Part shown: piece by piece, positions 8,175-16,053 of the stretch
How positions within the stretch are numbered: position 1 is the first letter of the stretch
How the letters are laid out: each line of letters opens with the position of its first letter
From: JAJTFW01 sp046049215
GTDB taxonomy: Bacteria > Bacteroidota > Bacteroidia > AKYH767-A > OLB10
Length of the DNA stretch: 33,835 bases
Direction of reading: 5' to 3'
Assembly (NCBI GenBank): GCA_046049215.1
Contig: JBJOER010000133.1
Location: 1-33,835, forward strand
The notes under the pieces: model-generated
Told to the model about the DNA's origin: nothing
Database searches by the model: none
What the model saw: the letters and a program-made list of their open reading frames with translations, nothing else
Position numbers and translations under genes: made by a program

Positions 8175-8902
8175 TTTCTGCTTTCGATTACAGTACGCGT
8201 GAGAAAAAGAAACAGGGCGATTACGGAAAGAAAATAAACGAGGTCACGCGTATCGACCACTCCCCTGCTAATGCTTAGGTAATGAGCATTTATTCCTAAT
8301 CCATACAAAATGGTGGAAGATTTTCCAATTCCGGAAAGGGCAGCCAGGGAATCGAGTCCCTTGAACAAGAAGAGACACAGAAAAAATGAAACGATGAAAG
8401 AGACAACCTGGTTATCGGCCATCGATGAAGCGAATACGCCCATCGCGACAAAGCATGCTCCAAGGAGGGCCAAACCGATGTAAGAACCAAGGACGGCTCC
8501 CGTGTCCACATTGCCCACAGGAAGACTAGTTTGGTAGATCACCAAGTAATACACCAAAGTGGGCAGCAATGAGAAAATGACCAACACCACTCCCGCCAGG
8601 TACTTGGCAACAACCACCTGCATTTCGGTCAATGGCCGGGTCAGCAAGAGCTCCAGCGTGCCTGCTTTTTTCTCCTCTGAGAAAAGCCGCATGGTGATGG
8701 CCGGAATCAAAAAAAGATACATCCAGGGAGTGAGAGAGAACAAGGGGTCTAATTGAGCGTGCCCACTCTCCGGTATATTGAAGGAGGAGTCCTTGAACAC
8801 CCATAGGAAGAGTCCGAGGGTCAATAAAAAAACGATGAGTACAATATACCCGATCAGGGAATTCAAAAAGGCATTGACTTCCTTGATGATGAGTGCGCGC
8901 AT
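8168..8902 (-). CDS. gldF: ABC transporter permease GldF
   Basis: A 244-residue integral membrane permease of the ABC-2 type with about six hydrophobic helices. The start MRALIIKEVNAFLNSLIGYIV, then LFSEEKKAGTLELLLTRPLT at about residues 73-92, are hallmark features of GldF and related ABC-2 permeases. It would form the membrane channel partner of GldG and the ATPase GldA. It is the first gene of gldF-gldG-DUF4340, and a good Bacteroidota promoter (TTG-N21-TATTTTTG) ends 8 bases before its ATG. That promoter overlaps the divergent one for the asparagine-synthetase gene. Length and topology are normal. Confidence 0.92.
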   Translation of the reverse strand: MRALIIKEVNAFLNSLIGYIVLIVFLLTLGLFLWVFKDSSFNIPESGHAQLDPLFSLTPWMYLFLIPAITMRLFSEEKKAGTLELLLTRPLTEMQVVVAKYLAGVVLVIFSLLPTLVYYLVIYQTSLPVGNVDTGAVLGSYIGLALLGACFVAMGVFASSMADNQVVSFIVSFFLCLFLFKGLDSLAALSGIGKSSTILYGLGINAHYLSISRGVVDTRDLVYFLSVIALFLFLTRTVIESRKW

Positions 8903-8910
8903 AGGGAAGC

Positions 8911-8942
8911 CAAAAATAGTGATTGGAGTCGAGCTTGAACAA
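8911..8942 (-). promoter_or_regulatory. gldF promoter TTG-N21-TATTTTTG
   Basis: On the minus strand TTG (8942-8940), a 21-base spacer and TATTTTTG (8918-8911) match the Flavobacterium-type consensus TTG-N17-23-TAnnTTTG. Eight bases then lead to the gldF ATG. This is the best complete promoter match in the window. Confidence 0.6.
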
Positions 8943-8956
8943 GGTTCATACCTTTG
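8923..8956 (+). promoter_or_regulatory. Promoter of the exopolysaccharide operon, TTG-N23-TACCTTTG
   Basis: TTG (8923-8925), a 23-base spacer and TACCTTTG (8949-8956) fit the upper limit of the Bacteroidota consensus spacing. Nine bases separate the box from the ATG at 8966. It shares about 20 bases with the oppositely directed gldF promoter. Confidence 0.5.
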
Positions 8957-8965
8957 CAGGTAGGT

Positions 8966-10891
8966 ATGTGCGGAATCCTTGGTTATGTCTCGCTTGAAGA
9001 GACCGGACTTCCCGGTGACGAAGCTTTTATACGGGCATTGGATAAACTCGAAAGAAGAGGCCCTGATGACCGGGGTTTCGAGAGATCAGGCCCTCTAATC
9101 CTGGGACACCGCAGGCTCTCCATCATTGATTTGAGTGAGGCCGGGCATCAACCCATGAGCGACGAATCAGGTCGTTACACCATGGTTTTCAATGGTGAAA
9201 TATTCAATTTCAGAGAAATTCGTTGCGAACTGGAATCCGAAGGAATCTGTTTCAACTCCCGTTCCGATTCGGAAGTCCTGCTGAAAGCCTACATCCGTTA
9301 CGGAGAAACCTGCCTTGATAAACTGAACGGTTTTTTCGCATTCTGCATTTATGACCGCCAGAAGAACACCTTGTTTTTGGCCCGCGACCGGTTCGGGATC
9401 AAACCCCTGTATTACTACAGGAATGGAAACAAATTTGCTTTTTCATCGGAGATCAGGCCGTTGGAAAATCTGGTTCCATCACTTGAAATCGACCACTCCA
9501 GTCTGAGACTTTTTCTTCAATTGAATTACATCCCCGAGCCCTTCAGCATCTACAGGAACATCCGAAAATTACAAGCCGGGCATTTCATGAATATTCATCT
9601 CGGTGGAAATTCAATTGAAGAAATTGATTTCGAAGAAACATCCTGGTATCACATTCATCTGCCCGAAACTTATACTCCGTCGGCTGCCCACTACAAAGAA
9701 TCATGTGAAAGGATACGCGTGTTGCTAAGGCAGGCGGTTGAGCGACGACTGGTGAGCGATGTGCCATTGGGCTGCTTCCTTAGCGGGGGATTGGACTCTT
9801 CCATCATCACCGGTCTGGCGGCAAAGCAGGTCAGCAAACTTCACACCTTTTCGCTGGGTTTTGCCGGATCAGGACATTTCGATGAAACAGCTTACGCGGC
9901 GGAGGTTGCCGCACATTTCGGAACGACTCACACCGAATTCAAAATTGCAACAGCCGACGCACTGTCCGCTCTGCGAGAGCTTTTGAATCACCTCGACGAG
10001 CCTTTTGCAGATTCCTCTGCCCTGGCTGTTTTCCTGCTCACCAAAGAGGCGAAAAAACGGGTCACCGTCGCACTGAGCGGGGACGGCAGTGATGAGTTAT
10101 TTGCCGGCTACCATAAGCATCGCGCAGAATGGATGACCGGTGCAATGGGCCCGGTTGCCAGATCCATAGTGCGACTTGCATCCCGGATATCCAAACCTTT
10201 TTCCGGTTCAAGAAATAACCCGGCCTCCAATGCCATACGGCAACTGCATCGGTTTGCAGATGGAATGAACCTCGACTGGCCAGGTCGGTACTGGAGGTGG
10301 TGTTCCATTGCGACAGATTCCGATGCCGCGGCCCTGCTACATCCCGACCTGGCGGAAAGCACACAGGAGGAAACGATGAAACGAATTGCCTGGCTGACCC
10401 GCCATTGTGAGGGAAAGCCTGACTTTAATAAAAACCTTTTGAATGACTGCTCGCTGGTATTACCGGGAGACATGCTGACCAAAGTGGATCGCATGTCCAT
10501 GTCAAACAGCCTGGAGGTACGCTTGCCGTTCCTGGACAAAACGGTTGTCGAGTTCGCTTTCCAACTTCCGGCGGAATATAAAATTGACCGGAGAACTCAG
10601 AAAAAAATCCTGAAAGATACCTTCATGGCTGATCTGCCGGAACGAGTGTTAAATCGGACCAAAAAAGGATTCGAAATCCCATTGAAAGATTGGCTGGACG
10701 GTCCGCTTCGTCCGGTTCTTCAGGAGGTTTTCCAAGGGGAAGAATTCAAAAAAAGCGGTATTTTTAACTCCCTTCAGGTTCAACAGTTAATGGCCTCCTT
10801 CAGCAAAAAACAACCCGGGGATTCAGCCGCCCGGTTGTGGGCCTTGTTGGTTTTTCAACTTTGGAAGCAGAAACGAACCATCGAAAATTAA
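8966..10891 (+). CDS. asnB: Glutamine-dependent asparagine synthetase-like amidotransferase (copy 1)
   Basis: A 641-residue class II amidotransferase. The start is fixed by the need for Cys2 as the glutaminase nucleophile (MCGILGYV); an upstream in-frame Met four codons earlier would bury it. Glutaminase residues are present in RLSIIDL, FNGEIFNF and SDSEVLL. The synthetase half carries the ATP-pyrophosphatase loop FLSGGLDSS, SGDGSDELFAGY, and KKGFEIP near the C-terminus. The family transfers glutamine-derived ammonia to a carboxylate activated as an acyl-adenylate. It may make asparagine, but as the first gene of a polysaccharide operon directly joined to a glycosyltransferase (its TAA is followed at once by ATG) it may instead amidate a sugar acid, as proposed for AsnB homologues in O-antigen clusters (inference). 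Confidence 0.93.
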   Translation: MCGILGYVSLEETGLPGDEAFIRALDKLERRGPDDRGFERSGPLILGHRRLSIIDLSEAGHQPMSDESGRYTMVFNGEIFNFREIRCELESEGICFNSRSDSEVLLKAYIRYGETCLDKLNGFFAFCIYDRQKNTLFLARDRFGIKPLYYYRNGNKFAFSSEIRPLENLVPSLEIDHSSLRLFLQLNYIPEPFSIYRNIRKLQAGHFMNIHLGGNSIEEIDFEETSWYHIHLPETYTPSAAHYKESCERIRVLLRQAVERRLVSDVPLGCFLSGGLDSSIITGLAAKQVSKLHTFSLGFAGSGHFDETAYAAEVAAHFGTTHTEFKIATADALSALRELLNHLDEPFADSSALAVFLLTKEAKKRVTVALSGDGSDELFAGYHKHRAEWMTGAMGPVARSIVRLASRISKPFSGSRNNPASNAIRQLHRFADGMNLDWPGRYWRWCSIATDSDAAALLHPDLAESTQEETMKRIAWLTRHCEGKPDFNKNLLNDCSLVLPGDMLTKVDRMSMSNSLEVRLPFLDKTVVEFAFQLPAEYKIDRRTQKKILKDTFMADLPERVLNRTKKGFEIPLKDWLDGPLRPVLQEVFQGEEFKKSGIFNSLQVQQLMASFSKKQPGDSAARLWALLVFQLWKQKRTIEN

Positions 10892-12073
10892 ATGCCCCGG
10901 GTACTTCGAATCATTAACCGGCTAAACCTGGGCGGGCCCACCTACAATGCGGCCTACCTTTCCGCTCTGATGCAACCGGAGTTCGAAACCATGCTGGTTG
11001 CAGGAATGCGAGATGAGAGCGAGGAAAGTTCAGAATTCATTCTCGAAAAAATGAACCTTTCGCCGCACTACATCCGTGCAATGCGCAGGGAGATCAACTT
11101 CAGGGACGATATTCAAGCTTTTCAGGATATCAAAAAGATCATTCGTGAATTCAAACCGGACATCGTCCATACTCATGCCGCCAAAGCGGGCGCTGTGGGG
11201 CGCATCGCAGCTTCAGGAGAAAAAGTACCGGTCATCCTTCACACATTCCACGGACATGTTTTCAAGGGTTATTTCAATCCATTGACCACCCGGGTTTTTA
11301 TCGGCCTGGAAAGATACCTCGCCAGGCTAAGCACCGGAATCATCGCAATCAGTGAATCACAGAAAAAAGAACTGGCAGAAACCTATAGAATCTGCCCAGC
11401 CGACAAAATCAAAGTCATACCTCTTGGATTCGACCTAAGCCGCTTTCACAACAACCAGGATGAACTCCGGACAACGTTCAGAAATGAATTCGGGCTTAAT
11501 ACAAGCACCGTCGCAGTAGGTATAATCGGCCGTCTAGTCGACATCAAAAACCACAAACTTTTCCTTGAAGCATGGGCCAGGCTCATGAAAAAAACGTCTG
11601 TTCCTATCCATGCGTTCATCATCGGTGACGGTGAACTAAGAAGCATACTTGAATCGGCCTGCCGTTCATTGAGCATACCGTTCAATATTCCAGGGCAGCT
11701 GAACCCAGAAGCCAGCCTGACCTTCACCAGCTGGATCATTGATATTGAACGTGCACTTGCCGGCCTCGACATCGTAGCGCTCACCTCCAATAACGAGGGC
11801 ACACCCGTCAGCCTAATCGAAGCGCAGGCTGCAGGAAAACCTGTGATTTCAACCGATGTCGGAGGTGTCAGCGATACAATGACCAACGGGGAGACCGGAA
11901 TACTGGTACCGGCAGGTAATGTCGACACACTGACCGAAGCCCTATCCAGGCTTTCCGAAGACGAAAGCCTTCGTATTCGGATGGGCGCACGCGGCTCATC
12001 TCTTGCCGATGCCCGTTTTGGTGTGTCGCGACTCGTGGATGATATGAGAAGTTATTACAATAGCTTGCTTTAA
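10892..12073 (+). CDS. GT4-family glycosyltransferase
   Basis: A 393-residue GT-B fold enzyme that transfers a sugar from a nucleotide donor onto a growing, probably lipid-linked, glycan at the inner face of the membrane. The N-terminal domain starts VLRIINRLNLGGPTYNAA, a glycine-rich acceptor-side loop, with DIVHTHAAKAGAVGR near residue 92. The C-terminal donor domain has VGIIGRLVDIKNHKLFLEA and the GT4 E-x7-E signature in NNEGTPVSLIEAQAAGKPV. Donor and acceptor cannot be told by eye. It begins immediately after the stop of the amidotransferase gene, so the two are surely cotranscribed. A 178-base gap follows before the export lipoprotein. Confidence 0.9.
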   Translation: MPRVLRIINRLNLGGPTYNAAYLSALMQPEFETMLVAGMRDESEESSEFILEKMNLSPHYIRAMRREINFRDDIQAFQDIKKIIREFKPDIVHTHAAKAGAVGRIAASGEKVPVILHTFHGHVFKGYFNPLTTRVFIGLERYLARLSTGIIAISESQKKELAETYRICPADKIKVIPLGFDLSRFHNNQDELRTTFRNEFGLNTSTVAVGIIGRLVDIKNHKLFLEAWARLMKKTSVPIHAFIIGDGELRSILESACRSLSIPFNIPGQLNPEASLTFTSWIIDIERALAGLDIVALTSNNEGTPVSLIEAQAAGKPVISTDVGGVSDTMTNGETGILVPAGNVDTLTEALSRLSEDESLRIRMGARGSSLADARFGVSRLVDDMRSYYNSLL

Positions 12074-12239
12074 TTGACGAGGGAAAATCACGACGTTTTC
12101 GCAACAAAACTGATTCGAGGAATTCCACTAAAGCAGTTGATTCCCAAAGAAAATACGGATCGGAATCACCATAAGCCCTCCGGGTTGGCCGATAAGCCTG
12201 CAGATACCAAAAACGCTGGCCTTCGCCCTTGAAAATCAC

Positions 12240-12247
12240 TAACTTTG
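12240..12247 (+). promoter_or_regulatory. Possible -7 box TAACTTTG before the export lipoprotein gene
   Basis: TAACTTTG matches TAnnTTTG exactly and ends 4 bases before the ATG at 12252. I find no TTG at 17-23 bases upstream. If used, it gives the wza-wzc part of the operon its own, essentially leaderless, start. The rest of the 12074-12239 gap holds only a weak 7-bp inverted repeat (12138-12144 with 12162-12168). Confidence 0.45.
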
Positions 12248-12251
12248 TAAC

Positions 12252-13043
12252 ATGTTGAAGCACATCGTCCGGCTGGGCCGAACTGGATTGACGTTAGCGA
12301 TCCTGTTGCTGATTAGCAGTTGCGCCATCAACCCCAGCATCATGTTTAAGTCCAGGAACGAAACCATGATGTCGAGCGACTCCTCCCTTCACGAAACCAC
12401 CTACCGGATTTCACCGGGAGACCTCCTTCAAATCGACATATACACCAATAAAGGTGTAAAGCTGGTTGATCAGTCCAATAATATCAGCACCTCCAACTCA
12501 GCGATCACCAACGTCAATACAGGCAACTCCAGCACCGGATTTCTGGTTGAACAGGACGGCCTCCTGAAAGCTCCGCTCTGTGGGCGGATTGCAGTAACAG
12601 GCCTTACCATCAAGGAAATCGAAAACCTGATTGAAACTTGTCTCAAGGAATACTACACCGACCCTTTTGTCATTGTCAGGGCCATGAATAGAAGAGTGGT
12701 GGTATTTACCGGAACAGGCGGAGCCGGGCAGGTGATTGAATTGAAGAATGAGAACATGGATCTTATCGAAGTCCTGGCCGAAGCAGGCGGTTTGACCAAC
12801 ACCGGAAAAGCGAAAAAAATCAAGATTCTCCGTGGAGCACCTGCCAAAACGAGAGTCATTCACATCGATCTTTCAACCATTGCCACCTACCAGGCAAGCG
12901 ACCTCAGGATCATGCCAAACGACATTGTTTATGTCGAACCGGTATCGCGAATCTCACAGGAAGTACTCAGCCAGATTGCACCGGTAGTCGGCATTATCAC
13001 CAGCCTGGCACTGATCTATCAAATTGCAAGCGGTCTGAGGTGA
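12252..13043 (+). CDS. Polysaccharide export outer-membrane lipoprotein, Wza-like
   Basis: A 263-residue lipoprotein. The basic N-terminus and hydrophobic stretch end in a lipobox, LLISSC, so Cys24 should be lipidated after cleavage by signal peptidase II. TYRISPGDLLQIDIYTNKG opens the poly-export domain; DGLLKAPLCGRIAVTGLTIKEIENLI and MNRRVVVFTGTGGAGQV follow, the latter starting an SLBB domain. A final hydrophobic segment (QIAPVVGIITSLALIYQIA) is typical of the short Bacteroidota form. It should form, as an oligomer, the outer-membrane exit for the polysaccharide together with the Wzc-like kinase encoded 18 bases downstream. The chosen Met is supported by the signal-peptide layout. Confidence 0.92.
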   Translation: MLKHIVRLGRTGLTLAILLLISSCAINPSIMFKSRNETMMSSDSSLHETTYRISPGDLLQIDIYTNKGVKLVDQSNNISTSNSAITNVNTGNSSTGFLVEQDGLLKAPLCGRIAVTGLTIKEIENLIETCLKEYYTDPFVIVRAMNRRVVVFTGTGGAGQVIELKNENMDLIEVLAEAGGLTNTGKAKKIKILRGAPAKTRVIHIDLSTIATYQASDLRIMPNDIVYVEPVSRISQEVLSQIAPVVGIITSLALIYQIASGLR

Positions 13044-13061
13044 CCGTTAACCCCCTGTTCC

Positions 13062-15500
13062 ATGCCGAAAAAGAAAATCAGTCCGATAAACGAGGAGTTC
13101 GACGTCAAACTCCTGATCACCATCGGTCGTAAGAATTCCATCGCGCTGGCTCTGATTATCCTTGCATCAGCAATTTCGTCTTTTCTGATCATACGTTACA
13201 CTCCTCCGGTTTATGAGTCCACAAGCATACTCCAGCTTTCAATGGAGAACGAAGCGAAGGGCATATTGAATCCGGTAACGCTTCAGCAGTTCCAGGACGA
13301 AAGTAAAATCCTGGCGTCGAGTATCGAGCTGATCCGGTCGAAAGTGATGGTTGCAAGAGCCCTCTCTCGTCTTCCGATGGAAGTGAGCTACTACAACAAG
13401 GGAGACATCCTCACCTATGAACTGTATAAAAGCTCTCCTTACCAGGTCGAATTCGACAAGCCGGACAGCGCAATGTTCGAACGACCGATTTTCATCGAAT
13501 TCAACCGTGCGGATAATTACAATCTTCGCTATACTGGGCCATCAGGAGACAATATTTTAAAAAACAACCTGCCTTCAGGGACGTGGCAACAAATCCCCGG
13601 AATGAGGATCAAGATTGATGTCACCGACTCACTTGTCATTCACAACATGAAAGGCAATCTGTCGAAGGATGCTTTGTTTTTCAAAATCAACTCTCCAGCA
13701 CAACTGGTGACCGATGTCATCAAAAACCTGAAGGTCCTCGCACTGAATCCGCAAGCCTACACGATCCAGATCTCAATCAAAGACGGGAATAATCTCCGGG
13801 CAGCCGACATCTCCAATGCCCTCGCCAACGAGTTCAAGAATTACGACCTTGAAAAGAACTCGGAAGTGGCCGACAAGATTCTTACGTTCATCAATAACAC
13901 GATTTCCGGAATCGACGAAAACCTGAAGACGAGTGAACAGGAAATCGAGCAATTCCAAAGGCAAAACAAGTTGATTGATGCGGATGAGACCGGTAGCAAG
14001 GTCATGAATGAACTGGATGCCCTCCAGACCGAAACGTATAACCTCAAGAAAGACATCTTCATCCTCCAAAATGTAATGAGTGAAATCTCCAATGAAACCG
14101 ACATTGGCGCTTTCATAATGAGTGTCTCAGGGATGTTCAACAATCCGGCCATCGCCGAACAGCTGAGGACGATGCAGCGTCTTTTGGAGGATCGTAACCA
14201 GATCAGGCTATCGTCAACTGAAAAAAGTGATGCCTACAAGAACCTGGAATTGAAATTGTCCAGCCAGAAAACCCTTCTGCAAAACATGTTGAGCAACGAG
14301 GCCGCTAAACTGAAATCTCAGCTCAATTATTCGGAAAGCGAATTGTTTAAGAAACAGCAGCAACTCGGACGCATACCCGGCCAGCAGGCCGAGGCCAGCA
14401 GGCTCAAGAGGGTCTTTTCCATCAATGAAAAATTCTATTCCCTATTGCTTGAGAAAAAAGCCGAATTTTCGATTACCAAGGCGGGATATGTACCCCAACA
14501 CATCATTCTGGAAGAAGCTAAATTGAACACGGCTCCCATATCACCTAAGAAACCGCTGATCATCAGTGCCAGCCTGACCATTGGCTTCATCCTTGGATTC
14601 CTTCTTATCCTTGTCAAATACCTTCTCTACAATGAGATCAACTCCTTGGAGGAAGTCGGATTGTATACGGACGCTGCCCTTCTTGGCATCGTACCAAAAT
14701 ACAAAAGAGATATCCCTATCTCCCAGTTGCTGGTTGACAAGAACCCCAAGTCGATTATCTCGGAGTCTTTTCGTTCAATACGTACCAACCTTCAGTTCAT
14801 CTCCTATGGGCATGGGGCAAAACTTGTAGCTGTCACCTCAACCATATCCGGTGAAGGAAAAACGTTCAATGCCATTAATCTGGCAGGTGTGATCGCATTC
14901 TCAGGTAAAAAAGTGGTCATTCTCGATCTGGATATGCGTAAACCTAAAATCCACCTTGGATTCAATGTGGAAAACAACCATGGCATGAGCACCTTGCTGA
15001 TTGGAAAAGACAAGCCTGAAAATTGCATCACTAAGAGTTCGTTGGCAAACCTGGACTTCATCACTGCAGGTCCGATTCCGCCCAATCCGGCAGAGTTGAT
15101 CATCAGCCCTAAAATGGAGGAGTTGATCGAATACCTGAAAGGCTTGTATGAAATCATCATCATTGACCTTCCACCAGTCGGAATTGTCAGCGATGGTGTT
15201 CCGATGCTTAAAAGAGCCGATTACCCCATATATATCCTGCGTGCGAATTTCTCACGGAAGATGTTCATCAACCAGATCAATAAACTGATCCACGAAAACA
15301 AAGTGAATAATTTATCTGTCATTTTGAACGGCGTGGAAATGTCAAGGATCAAATACGGCTACGGTTACGGATATAGTTACGGTTATGGCTACGGATACGG
15401 TTACAGTTATGGATATGGTTATTACGAGGACGACGAGGCCCCGCGTACTTTCCTGGGCTGGATTGGATCCAAATTTTCTCCAAAAAAATCCAAAGCATGA
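13062..15500 (+). CDS. Wzc-like polysaccharide co-polymerase with bacterial tyrosine kinase domain
   Basis: An 812-residue inner-membrane protein. A first membrane helix lies at about 27-46, followed by a Wzz-type periplasmic region (PPVYESTSILQL), a long Gln/Glu/Leu-rich coiled-coil (about 280-470), a second helix at about 496-520, and a cytoplasmic BY-kinase domain. The kinase shows Walker A in STISGEGKTFNAINLA (about 590-605), Walker A' VVILDLDMRKPK and Walker B IIIIDLPPVG (about 700). The C-terminus carries a dense Tyr cluster (765-788, 13 tyrosines) as expected for autophosphorylation, but as an unusually regular Tyr-Gly repeat followed by an acidic EDDE. Family knowledge: cycles of tyrosine phosphorylation control chain length and export with the Wza-like partner upstream. 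The stop overlaps the next ATG as ATGA. Confidence 0.94.
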   Translation: MPKKKISPINEEFDVKLLITIGRKNSIALALIILASAISSFLIIRYTPPVYESTSILQLSMENEAKGILNPVTLQQFQDESKILASSIELIRSKVMVARALSRLPMEVSYYNKGDILTYELYKSSPYQVEFDKPDSAMFERPIFIEFNRADNYNLRYTGPSGDNILKNNLPSGTWQQIPGMRIKIDVTDSLVIHNMKGNLSKDALFFKINSPAQLVTDVIKNLKVLALNPQAYTIQISIKDGNNLRAADISNALANEFKNYDLEKNSEVADKILTFINNTISGIDENLKTSEQEIEQFQRQNKLIDADETGSKVMNELDALQTETYNLKKDIFILQNVMSEISNETDIGAFIMSVSGMFNNPAIAEQLRTMQRLLEDRNQIRLSSTEKSDAYKNLELKLSSQKTLLQNMLSNEAAKLKSQLNYSESELFKKQQQLGRIPGQQAEASRLKRVFSINEKFYSLLLEKKAEFSITKAGYVPQHIILEEAKLNTAPISPKKPLIISASLTIGFILGFLLILVKYLLYNEINSLEEVGLYTDAALLGIVPKYKRDIPISQLLVDKNPKSIISESFRSIRTNLQFISYGHGAKLVAVTSTISGEGKTFNAINLAGVIAFSGKKVVILDLDMRKPKIHLGFNVENNHGMSTLLIGKDKPENCITKSSLANLDFITAGPIPPNPAELIISPKMEELIEYLKGLYEIIIIDLPPVGIVSDGVPMLKRADYPIYILRANFSRKMFINQINKLIHENKVNNLSVILNGVEMSRIKYGYGYGYSYGYGYGYGYSYGYGYYEDDEAPRTFLGWIGSKFSPKKSKA
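15354..15425 (+). repeat. Tyr-Gly codon repeat encoding the kinase tail
   Basis: Twenty-four codons alternate Tyr with Gly (or Ser twice): 13 Tyr, 9 Gly and 2 Ser, as an imperfect hexanucleotide repeat. Tyr codons mix TAC and TAT and Gly codons mix GGC, GGT and GGA, so the repeat is less uniform in DNA than in protein. Confidence 0.95.
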
Positions 15501-16039
15501 CCATTGAGAGGTTTGACATTGCGGGTCCTTTGTTGATACATCCCAAGGTTTTTACCGACGACAGAGGTTGCTTTTTCGAATCTTTCAACCTGGAAGTGTT
15601 TGAAAAGCTCGGGCTGCCGACCGATTTCTACCAGGACAATCAGTCCATTAGCCGGAAAGGTGTGATTCGAGGTCTTCATTTTCAATCTCCCCCCTGGGAA
15701 CAGGGTAAACTTGTTCGGGTAGTTAGCGGCAGAGTGATTGATGTTGCTGTTGACATTCGCAAGGAATCGAAAACCTACGGCAAACATATCCGGATTGAAT
15801 TGTCAGGTGAAACGCAAGCATTACTTTGGATCCCACCAGGCTTCGCCCACGGCTTCAGTGTATTGGAGCAGGATACAGTTTTTCTCTATAAGTGCACCAA
15901 ACCCTATCACCCGGAAGCAGAGCAGGGATTGGTTTGGAATGATCCGGACCTGGACATAAACTGGGGAATGGAAGAACCGGTTGTTTCGCAGAAAGACTGT
16001 CAACTACCGGGTTTCAAAAATTTCCATTCACCCTTTTAA
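15497..16039 (+). CDS. rfbC: dTDP-4-dehydrorhamnose 3,5-epimerase family protein
   Basis: A 180-residue cupin-fold epimerase of the RmlC/RfbC type, which converts dTDP-4-dehydro-6-deoxyglucose to its L-lyxo epimer for dTDP-L-rhamnose synthesis. FTDDRGCFFESFN near residue 20, the catalytic-His segment VIRGLHFQ, VRVVSGRVIDVAVDIR and LWIPPGFAHGF are all classic; the Tyr in CTKPYHPEAEQG sits at the acid/base position. Length is normal. The ATG overlaps the kinase stop by four bases, so it is translationally coupled. No rfbA, rfbB or rfbD lies in the window, so the rest of the rhamnose pathway would have to be elsewhere, or the enzyme may act on another dTDP-sugar. Confidence 0.92.
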   Translation: MTIERFDIAGPLLIHPKVFTDDRGCFFESFNLEVFEKLGLPTDFYQDNQSISRKGVIRGLHFQSPPWEQGKLVRVVSGRVIDVAVDIRKESKTYGKHIRIELSGETQALLWIPPGFAHGFSVLEQDTVFLYKCTKPYHPEAEQGLVWNDPDLDINWGMEEPVVSQKDCQLPGFKNFHSPF

Positions 16040-16053
16040 TCCAATTTTCAATC

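Noticed and set aside
12074..12235. 53 codons open on the plus strand directly after the GT4 stop, in the same frame and beginning with TTG
   Set aside because: The translation resembles no known extension of GT4 proteins, the protein already has a full-length C-terminus, and the minus strand is equally open here.
11868..12263. 131-codon minus-strand open frame over the end of the GT4 gene and the gap before the wza-like gene
   Set aside because: It overlaps a well-supported gene on the other strand and the putative wza promoter, and its translation shows no recognisable domain. It looks like an antisense shadow.
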